Positions 30,569-36,908 of a DNA stretch of 36,908 nucleotides are shown here, piece by piece (position 1 is the stretch's first letter; each line of letters starts with the position of its first letter). A program made the position numbers and the translations under genes. The notes beneath the pieces were generated by a model. That model had not been told where the DNA came from. It ran no database searches and saw only the letters and a program-made list of their open reading frames with translations. This stretch comes from Chloroflexota bacterium (GTDB lineage: Bacteria; Chloroflexota; Dehalococcoidia; UBA2979). Location: NCBI GenBank assembly GCA_003228125.1, contig QGNP01000010.1, positions 1 to 36,908 on the forward strand, read 5' to 3'.

Positions 30569-31962
30569 TAGATGTATTTATTAGCTATATTTAAAATATT
30601 TTTGATTAAATATTGATCTTTTTCTTCTGGGATAGTTCTCGGATCAATAAATACTTGATCACTACTTACCCTTGTTATTATTGGTAAAGCTAGCAATCGA
30701 AGGTCTTTTTGTATAATCTCTGGTGAAATATTTAATATTTTAATTGATAAAACGTAAGTTGGTAATGTTGCTTCAGGCATTGCTCCGCCTCCAATTTTTG
30801 AGTGCTCTTTTTGTTTTTTAATAACTTTATTAATCTGTTTTAATTCACTAAGCCATTTGTCAACTCTTTTGCTTAATTTTGCAGGTTTCAATGCAATCAT
30901 TTGCCATATAGGAATTTTATCAATGGCTTCGTTTTTTAAATAATGATTTAAAGTAGCTATTAATCCAATGAGCGTTGACTTATCTAATCTATTAGCTCTA
31001 GCCATAGGATGCTTAATAATTTTGCGAATATACTTATTTTTACCCACTATTATTCCTGCTTGGGGACCACCTAAAAGCTTGTCTCCAGAAAAAGTAATTA
31101 TATCTACCCCATTTTTAATAGAACTCTGTACTAGAGGTTCATGTGGTAAATTAAACTTTTTTGTATCTATTAATGAACCTGAGCCGAGGTCTTCTATTAA
31201 TGGAATGTTATTCTCTTTAGCAAGTAAGCTTAACTCTTTATTATTAGCTGATTCAGTAAAGCCAGATATAGAGAAATTAGAGTAGTGAATCCTTAGAATA
31301 GCTTTTGTTTTTTTCGTAATAGCTTCTTTATAATCTTTTAGATAAGTCTTGTTTGTCGTTCCTACCTCAATTAATTTTGCACCAGATGCTTTAATAATTT
31401 CTGGTATTCTAAATCCTCCGCCTATCTCAACTAATTCTCCTCTTGAAATTATAACTTCACCTTTGCTTGCTAAGCTTGCTATTGCTAGCATAATGGCAGT
31501 TGCATTATTATTAACTGCAAATCCAGACTCAGCATTTGTTAATAATGAGATGTATTTATTAAGTAGAGCATTTCTATTACCTCTTTTGCCATTTATTAGA
31601 TCGTATTCTAAGTCAGAGTAACTAGTATTAATTGAACTCATTGCTTGAATTGACTCTTTTGATAGTGGGACTCTTCCTAAATTTGTATGAATAATAATGC
31701 CTGTTGCGTTAATAATTTCTTTTTTTTTAAAATCAAATTTTTTTAATTCATTATTTAAGAGCTGTTCAATATTTAATATTTTTATATTTTTTCTTGATAG
31801 ATTTTCATAAAGTTTTTTTTGAACTTCTCTAGCTGCATATATAAAAATTTTTCTACCATATTTTTCAATATGCTTTTCTGATGTTTTTTCAAGAATCATT
31901 TTTTCTACAGAGGGGATAGAATTATTTTTTAATAATCTGTTCATTGGCTCTGACATATTCAT
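30568..31962 (-). CDS. selA: L-seryl-tRNA(Sec) selenium transferase SelA
   Basis: 464 residues, matching bacterial SelA. The PLP lysine is Lys295 in FSGDKLLGGPQAG, the same number as in Escherichia coli SelA. NATGIIIHTNLGRVPLS, EYDLINGKRGNRN and VEIGGGFRIPEII are conserved. It converts Ser-tRNA(Sec) to Sec-tRNA(Sec) using selenophosphate, so the genome should also carry selB, selC and selD and at least one in-frame UGA selenoprotein; none is seen here. It is upstream of mutS2 and divergent from the serine-biosynthesis pair. An alternative start at the Met 3 codons in is possible. Confidence 0.96.
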   Translation of the reverse strand: MNMSEPMNRLLKNNSIPSVEKMILEKTSEKHIEKYGRKIFIYAAREVQKKLYENLSRKNIKILNIEQLLNNELKKFDFKKKEIINATGIIIHTNLGRVPLSKESIQAMSSINTSYSDLEYDLINGKRGNRNALLNKYISLLTNAESGFAVNNNATAIMLAIASLASKGEVIISRGELVEIGGGFRIPEIIKASGAKLIEVGTTNKTYLKDYKEAITKKTKAILRIHYSNFSISGFTESANNKELSLLAKENNIPLIEDLGSGSLIDTKKFNLPHEPLVQSSIKNGVDIITFSGDKLLGGPQAGIIVGKNKYIRKIIKHPMARANRLDKSTLIGLIATLNHYLKNEAIDKIPIWQMIALKPAKLSKRVDKWLSELKQINKVIKKQKEHSKIGGGAMPEATLPTYVLSIKILNISPEIIQKDLRLLALPIITRVSSDQVFIDPRTIPEEKDQYLIKNILNIANKYI

Positions 31963-32056
31963 TAATTACTAATTTATAACCATTACAGGTATACCATATA
32001 TGTATATCTTATAATACTATTGTCCTAATGTTTGATTTATAACTGAGGAGTTCAAA

Positions 32057-33145
32057 TTGAAACTAAGACTACCTGGTCCTACAGAAGTACCTGAACATAT
32101 TGCTTTATCTGGATCAAAAGCAATGATTAATCATAGAGGCCCTGAAATGGCAGAACTTGTAAGTAGTATTAGTAGTGACCTGCAAACTTGTTTTGAAACA
32201 AAAAATGAAGTACATATTTTAACTGCATCAGGGACAGGTGGCTTAGAGGCAGCAATTGTCAATCATATTTCTGCTTCTGATGAAGTACTCGTTATTACTA
32301 TTGGCATCTTTGGAAATAGATTTTTGCAATTGGTTGAAATGACCGGTGCAAAACCAACTGTTTTGAAATATGATTTTGGTCATGCAGCAAATGCAAATGA
32401 TGTGGAAAAGGTATTAAAAGATAATTCTCATATTAAATTTGTAGTTATGACTCATAATGAAACTTCTACAGGTACAACCAACAACCAAATTGCTGATATC
32501 GCAAGCATTGCAAAATCATTTGGATGCTTAGTGATAGTTGATGCAGTATCTTCTTTGACTGCAATGTCTGTTGAAGTAGATAAATGGGGACTTGATGTTG
32601 TTGTTTCTGGATCACAAAAAGGGTGGATGATGGCTCCGGGGCTTGCATTTATTTCCATTAGTGAAGAAGCATGGGATATTCAAAAAAAATGCACTACTCC
32701 AAGATTTTATTTTGATCTTTTAAAACATAAAGCAAGCTTAGCTAATGGACAAACCCCATGGACACCTGCTGTTTCATTATTTTATCAACTTGAGACAGCA
32801 CTTAAAGATATAAAAAAAGAAGGAATGAATAATATATTTGCAAGGCATGCATTCTGTGCAGAAAAAACAAGAAGTTCTATTAAAGAAATGGGATTTGACT
32901 TACTTGCAGATGAAGGCTATGAATCAAATTCTGTGACAGCAATTAAAGCTCCTGATGATTTAAATGTCGCTCAGTTATTAAAAGTTGCTAGGACAAAATA
33001 TAATACTATTTTTGCCGGTGGCCAAGGATCCCTAGGAGGTAAAATTTTTAGATTTGGTCACTTGGGATATGTTAATGAAAATGATATAGACATGGGCTTA
33101 GATGCATTAAAGAGCTCTTTAAATGAAATAGGATTCAGGAAATAG
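32057..33145 (+). CDS. Class V aminotransferase, probable phosphoserine or serine-glyoxylate type
   Basis: 362 residues from a TTG at 32057; GAGGAG six bases upstream makes this start convincing. LPGPTEVPEH, ILTASGTGGLEAA, MTHNETSTGT, VIVDAVSSLTAM and the PLP-lysine motif SGSQKGWM (Lys188) are features of the alanine-glyoxylate / serine-glyoxylate branch. Directly before serA, it most likely does the SerC step (3-phosphohydroxypyruvate to phosphoserine), as such non-orthologous enzymes do in several archaea and bacteria; this is inference from context. TATAAT at 32010-32015 is a likely -10 box. Confidence 0.9.
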   Translation: MKLRLPGPTEVPEHIALSGSKAMINHRGPEMAELVSSISSDLQTCFETKNEVHILTASGTGGLEAAIVNHISASDEVLVITIGIFGNRFLQLVEMTGAKPTVLKYDFGHAANANDVEKVLKDNSHIKFVVMTHNETSTGTTNNQIADIASIAKSFGCLVIVDAVSSLTAMSVEVDKWGLDVVVSGSQKGWMMAPGLAFISISEEAWDIQKKCTTPRFYFDLLKHKASLANGQTPWTPAVSLFYQLETALKDIKKEGMNNIFARHAFCAEKTRSSIKEMGFDLLADEGYESNSVTAIKAPDDLNVAQLLKVARTKYNTIFAGGQGSLGGKIFRFGHLGYVNENDIDMGLDALKSSLNEIGFRK

Positions 33146-33151
33146 ATATTT

Positions 33152-34750
33152 ATGATAAAGATATTAGTTGCTGATAAATTAAGTTTGGCTGGTATTGATT
33201 TGCTTAAAGATCAATATGAAGTTGATATTAAAACCGGCCTTAATGAATTAGATATTTGTTCAATTATTAATGGTTATGAAGCGTTGCTTGTTAGAAGCCA
33301 AACGCAAGTCACGGCTAAAATTATTGATGCAGCTAATAATTTAAAAGTCATAGCTAGGGCAGGAGTTGGTATTGATAATATTGATTTAGCTGCTGCTACG
33401 GAACGAGGCATTATTGTTGTGAATGCTCCTTCTGCAAACACAATTTCTGCTGCAGAACATGCCTTTGGACTAATGCTAGCTGTTGCTAGAAATATTCCTC
33501 AGGGTAATGAATCTTTACATAACGGCAAATGGGATAGAAGTAACTTAATGGGAGTTGAATTGTATGGAAAAACATTAGGCTTGCTAGGGTTAGGAAGAAT
33601 CGGAGCTGAGGTAGCTAAAAGAGCTTTAGCCTTTGAAATGAATGTTTTGGCTCATGATCCATTTGTTTCTGATGAACGCGCAAAAACACTCGGAGTTACT
33701 CTTGTAGATGTAGAAGAGTTATTTTCTAAATCTGATTTTATTTCTTTGCATACTGCTTTAGTTGAAAAAACTAAAGGAATGATTAATAAAGAGCTTTTAA
33801 GTAAAGCAAAGGATAATTTAATTTTAATTAATGCAGCAAGAGGACCCTTAATTAATTCTTTTGACTTGCTCCAAGCTCTTGAAAATAATCAAATAAAAGG
33901 AGCGGCAATTGATGTATTTGATGTAGAGCCTGCAATCGATGATCCATTAACTAAATCTAATAGAATCGTTGTTACTCCTCATCTTGGTGCGTCAACACGT
34001 GAAGCACAAGACAGAGCTGCTATTGTTGTCGCAGAAGAAGTCATGACTATATTAAATGGAGGTTCTGCAAGATATGCTACTAATTTGCCAATGATGAGTC
34101 AGGATGATATTACTTCTACTGGTTTATATACTAGCGCTGCTATGCTTGCAGCATCTGTAGCAAATCAAATATCAACTGGTTCCGTAAAGGAAGTTAAAAT
34201 TGATTACTTTGGACAAATTAGCCACAAAGATTGCTCAATGTTACGTGCATCTGTATTAGCGGGTCTTTTTTATCAAGTTCATGATGTTCCAGTGACTATT
34301 GTTAATGCAGAAAAAGTTGCTGAACAGCACGGGTTAAAAATTACTGAAATTTCAGATATTGATGATGGTGGATCTTATGTAAGCAGCATCGGAGTCACAG
34401 TTATTAATGAGCAGGATGTTTCTAATAAAGTTATTACTACTTTTTCCGGTAATGATTCTCGAATAATTAATGTGAATGATTTTAAATTAGATTTTTCAGC
34501 CTTGCAATCAAATAATATGTTGGTGATAGGTAACAATGATGCCCCTGGTGCCATTGGTGAGGTTGGTAGTTTACTCGCTAAACTTGGTTTGAATATTAAT
34601 TCAATGTTTGTTTCTCCTGGAAAAGATAATGATGCACTTATGGTCGTTGGCTTAGATAGCGGATTGAGTAATAGAGATATTTTAGCAATGCTAGAATTAA
34701 AAAAATATATTTATTCAGTAGAGCAAGCTGACATTATGATTTTTAAATAA
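33152..34750 (+). CDS. serA: D-3-phosphoglycerate dehydrogenase
   Basis: 532 residues, long form. Substrate-domain motifs (ALLVRSQTQVT, ARAGVGIDNIDL), the Rossmann motif GLGRIG (146-151), the arginine in INAARGPLIN, the glutamate in DVFDVEP and the histidine in TPHLGAST are all present. Residues from about 320 form the intervening ASB-type domain and the last 75 an ACT domain (NAPGA-like GNNDAPGAIGEVGSLLAKLG), the usual site of serine feedback. It starts six bases after the aminotransferase. Its last codons overlap the convergent DUF1015 gene by eight bases. Confidence 0.96.
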   Translation: MIKILVADKLSLAGIDLLKDQYEVDIKTGLNELDICSIINGYEALLVRSQTQVTAKIIDAANNLKVIARAGVGIDNIDLAAATERGIIVVNAPSANTISAAEHAFGLMLAVARNIPQGNESLHNGKWDRSNLMGVELYGKTLGLLGLGRIGAEVAKRALAFEMNVLAHDPFVSDERAKTLGVTLVDVEELFSKSDFISLHTALVEKTKGMINKELLSKAKDNLILINAARGPLINSFDLLQALENNQIKGAAIDVFDVEPAIDDPLTKSNRIVVTPHLGASTREAQDRAAIVVAEEVMTILNGGSARYATNLPMMSQDDITSTGLYTSAAMLAASVANQISTGSVKEVKIDYFGQISHKDCSMLRASVLAGLFYQVHDVPVTIVNAEKVAEQHGLKITEISDIDDGGSYVSSIGVTVINEQDVSNKVITTFSGNDSRIINVNDFKLDFSALQSNNMLVIGNNDAPGAIGEVGSLLAKLGLNINSMFVSPGKDNDALMVVGLDSGLSNRDILAMLELKKYIYSVEQADIMIFK

Positions 34751-35993
34751 ATTTATTTAAAACAAAACCAGAGCCAATTTTAGGATACAAGTATGTAGTT
34801 TTATGAGGCATAACCATGTTCTGTTCTGTAAAGTTAATTATTGTTTCAATTGGCAGCGGCTTTACTATAAAACATAAACTCTCATTTGTCTTATCAAACA
34901 TACTTGAAATTTCATCAAAGTCTGTTACAAAGTTAACATTATCTTCAGGAAGGTATTTTTGATTTGTTTCATTCAATATTTTTGCTATTGCAATATGATC
35001 AACGATATATGTATTCAGATTTATATCAAATGATTGAGTGATTAATTGATCAAATTTTTCCTGATTCATTTTACATGAGTAGTATTTTTTGCCATCAGTC
35101 AATAAAAAACCATGATCATTGTCATCTGCTACAAAAATATTATATTGATTGTGTATGGTTGTATTGTTTACATCCAGTTGCTTAATTTCAAAATTATCTT
35201 TCAAAATTTTAACTGCGATATCTATATTTATTTTGCTGTTAAGCATTCTATGAATTGGCAATATCTTTAATCCTGGATCTGAATCAGGCACTAAAGCTGT
35301 TAAAATATAATCATATTTTTTATCATGGTTATTATTTTTATAATTCAAAGCCGTGGTGTATCTATGATGACCATCTAAAATGATAATTTTTTTATTATCA
35401 ATTGAGTTACTAATTTTTTTAATAGATTTAATGTCGTTTATTTTCCATAAATCATGTTGTACGCCAGTTATATCAATTGCCATTAGAGACGAATTAGTTT
35501 CACTGTACTCTTGAAGTAATTGTGAACAACTATTATTGTCATCATGAAACATGCAGAATATTGGGCTAATGTTTGCTTGCGTTGCGTCCAATAGAGAGTA
35601 CCTATCTTTTTTAGGACCTTCCATTGTATTTTCATGTGGAAATATCACTTGGTCTTCAAACGCATGTATTTTTAATAATCCTATTATAGTTTTTCTTTTT
35701 ATTAATTGATCGTCTAATTGAAATGTTTGTTGATACAAATAATAAGTTAATTTGTCTTCTTGTATTAAAACTTCTTTATTGATCCAGTCATTTATCAATT
35801 GTTGGGCATTTTGATATTTTAGATCATTTTTACCTTTTGGAAGTTCTATGTGACAAATGTTATATTCTGAAGAAGAGTACAATATATCTTTTTGTTCTCT
35901 GCTGATTACGTCATATGGAGGCGCAATTATTTTGTCAATATCAACCTTATCATAATTGTATACGTACCCTTTAAGTGGTTTAAAAATTGAAAT
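34743..35993 (-). CDS. DUF1015 family protein, with an apparent AUU start codon
   Basis: 416 residues if translation starts at ATT (35993-35991). The signature IIAPPYDVISREQ near residues 22-34 is the conserved N-terminus of the family, and no ATG, GTG or TTG occurs between the two in-frame TAA stops upstream and this motif; the first standard start (TTG, 35882) would remove it. AAAGGAG at 36006-36000 lies six bases before the ATT. The middle has ILDGHHRYTTALNY and the end MPHKTTYLYPKIGSGFVLNKF, both typical. Activity of DUF1015 is not established (often called SpoIIIE-like or kinase-like without proof). It follows rph by 15 bases, so the two are co-transcribed. Confidence 0.85.
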   Translation of the reverse strand: MSIFKPLKGYVYNYDKVDIDKIIAPPYDVISREQKDILYSSSEYNICHIELPKGKNDLKYQNAQQLINDWINKEVLIQEDKLTYYLYQQTFQLDDQLIKRKTIIGLLKIHAFEDQVIFPHENTMEGPKKDRYSLLDATQANISPIFCMFHDDNNSCSQLLQEYSETNSSLMAIDITGVQHDLWKINDIKSIKKISNSIDNKKIIILDGHHRYTTALNYKNNNHDKKYDYILTALVPDSDPGLKILPIHRMLNSKINIDIAVKILKDNFEIKQLDVNNTTIHNQYNIFVADDNDHGFLLTDGKKYYSCKMNQEKFDQLITQSFDINLNTYIVDHIAIAKILNETNQKYLPEDNVNFVTDFDEISSMFDKTNESLCFIVKPLPIETIINFTEQNMVMPHKTTYLYPKIGSGFVLNKFI

Positions 35994-35999
35994 GTTATT

Positions 36000-36006
36000 C
36001 TCCTTT
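36000..36006 (-). promoter_or_regulatory. Shine-Dalgarno sequence deciding the AUU start of DUF1015
   Basis: AAAGGAG on the minus strand sits between the rph stop codon (36009-36011) and the ATT at 35993-35991, six bases away. It is well formed and has no standard start codon within reach, which is the main evidence for AUU initiation. Confidence 0.7.
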
Positions 36007-36008
36007 TA

Positions 36009-36731
36009 TTAGGTGTCTAAAGCTTCTTTTTGAATAACAAAAATCTCTTCAATAGATTTTATAGATAAATTAATTACTTGATTTAAGAGTTCATTAGAAA
36101 AACTTTTTTGTTCACTGGTTGCTTGTATATCAACGATATTCTTGTTTTCATTTATAACAATATTGCAATCTGCATCAATTGTTGAATCTTCTTCGTAGTC
36201 TAGGTCTATGTAGACATCATTGTTCTTTATTCCTGCTGATATAGCACCTATTTGGTGGATTAACACTTTGTTAAATGAATCAACACCAGTTTCCTTGGCT
36301 AATTTATTAAGTGCCAAAGCTGTTGCTAGCCAAGCTCCATTTATTGCAGTTGTACGTGTTCCGCCATCAGCATCTATAACATCACAGTCTATAGTAATTG
36401 TATATTCACCCAAAAGTGAAAAGTCGATTGCGGTACGTAAGCTTCGACCAATGATTCTTTCAATTTCTTTCCCTCTGCCATCTTGTTTACCAGATTTAAT
36501 TTCTCTTTTTTTTCGAGTATTCGTAGATGCAGGAATCATTGCATATTCTGCTGTTAACCAACCTGTGTTACTATTTTTTAGGAATCGTGGTACAGAGTTT
36601 TCAATTGTTGCTGTACAAATAACACGAGTATTACCCATTGAAGATAATACAGATCCATCAGCATTTACAATGTAATCTGTCAAAATTTCAAATTTACGTT
36701 TTTCGTTTAATTTTCTGCCATTTTTTCTCAT
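36009..36731 (-). CDS. rph: Ribonuclease PH
   Basis: 240 residues, the usual length. MRKNGRKLNEKR is the standard start; GNTRVICTATIE, GWLTAEYAMIPAST, RGKEIERIIGRSLRTAID, TIDCDVIDADGGTRTTAINGAWLA and the later AISAGI stretch are the phosphorolytic core with phosphate-binding residues. It trims tRNA 3' ends with phosphate in a hexameric ring. AAGG lies about ten bases before the ATG. DUF1015 follows in the same transcript. Confidence 0.96.
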   Translation of the reverse strand: MRKNGRKLNEKRKFEILTDYIVNADGSVLSSMGNTRVICTATIENSVPRFLKNSNTGWLTAEYAMIPASTNTRKKREIKSGKQDGRGKEIERIIGRSLRTAIDFSLLGEYTITIDCDVIDADGGTRTTAINGAWLATALALNKLAKETGVDSFNKVLIHQIGAISAGIKNNDVYIDLDYEEDSTIDADCNIVINENKNIVDIQATSEQKSFSNELLNQVINLSIKSIEEIFVIQKEALDT

Positions 36732-36835
36732 ATAATTATTGCCTTATTTAAGATATTTAAGATATTTAAAAACTTTATTTTAATCATAGCCATATAAGAA
36801 TTAAAAAGGTAACCTTATTTAGGCAAAAGTGTTTT

Positions 36836-36908
36836 ATGAAACCCTTTGCTTACTTGAGTAGATTGTTCCTATTCTATTCTTTTTTATTAATCATTAGGTT
36901 TTTATCTA
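36836..36908 (+). CDS. Possible start of a membrane or exported protein (partial)
   Basis: An ATG at 36836 opens a frame to the window end (24 residues: MKPFAYLSRLFLF, then YSFLLIIRFLS). The segment is strongly hydrophobic after a single basic residue, as in a signal sequence or first membrane helix. No good Shine-Dalgarno sequence is close (an AGG lies about 13 bases upstream). Sequence beyond the window is needed; it may be chance. The 104 bases between this and rph hold three partial copies of ATTTAAGAT and no other clear element. Confidence 0.25.
   Translation, partial: MKPFAYLSRLFLFYSFLLIIRFLS

Noticed and set aside
36220-36675. 151-codon plus-strand frame opposite rph
   Set aside because: Antisense shadow of the well-conserved RNase PH gene; no ribosome-binding site and no recognisable motif.
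1-36908. CRISPR arrays, insertion sequences, integrases or phage genes
   Set aside because: No regularly spaced repeats, transposase or integrase motifs, or terminal inverted repeats with target duplications were seen, including around the island and the two tRNA genes.

Overview
The window is a compact, AT-rich bacterial chromosome segment. It has short gaps, several stop/start overlaps of 1-4 bases and convergent genes that overlap at their 3' ends. It carries two tRNA genes and about 38 protein genes. There is no rRNA, CRISPR array, insertion sequence or phage module. The mix of CoA-dependent catabolic enzymes, SerA beside a class V aminotransferase, SelA, MutS2 and many catabolic paralogues would fit a streamlined marine heterotroph, for example a SAR202-like Chloroflexota. 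That is an inference from gene content, and no phylogenetic marker proves it.

Layout. (1) Positions 1-7650 look like a catabolic locus: a partial isochorismatase-family amidase and a flavin monooxygenase on the minus strand; divergent to them, a five-gene plus-strand operon (polysaccharide-deacetylase-like hydrolase, CoA-transferase A and B, thiolase, MmgE/PrpD); then a class III CoA-transferase on the minus strand, whose mRNA leader seems to encode a 13-residue peptide and two hairpins. (2) Positions 7950-9980 hold beta-carbonic anhydrase, a PPOX-type flavin protein and an alpha/beta hydrolase lacking its usual catalytic residues. (3) Positions 10050-15260 are an accessory-looking island: two paralogous unknown proteins with a C-terminal four-cysteine motif, two small membrane proteins, and three related multi-pass membrane proteins. 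A near-identical upstream block precedes three of these genes, from two unrelated families. (4) Positions 15270-18870 hold tRNA-Gly, a small ABM-like protein, a metzincin-type lipoprotein, YaaA and a NicO-family metal transporter. (5) Positions 18980-26850 hold a cytidylate-kinase-like protein, a flavin-dependent hydroxyacid dehydrogenase with a VOC dioxygenase-like partner, a second alpha/beta hydrolase without its catalytic residues, an atypical crotonase with a hidden downstream ORF, a UbiB-type kinase, a P450 and a HIT protein. (6) Positions 26930-36908 hold a CAT-anticodon tRNA, Nudix hydrolase, histidine phosphatase, MutS2, SelA, serine biosynthesis (aminotransferase plus SerA), DUF1015, RNase PH and the possible start of a further gene.

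Most distinctive points: two genes appear to start at non-standard AUN codons behind good Shine-Dalgarno sequences (DUF1015 at AUU; a 125-residue ORF at AUA); the island with a shared promoter block; the leader peptide before the CoA-transferase; and several enzymes that keep their fold signature but lack textbook catalytic residues. Several start sites were moved downstream because the apparent first ATG or GTG overlaps the Shine-Dalgarno sequence or lacks one.
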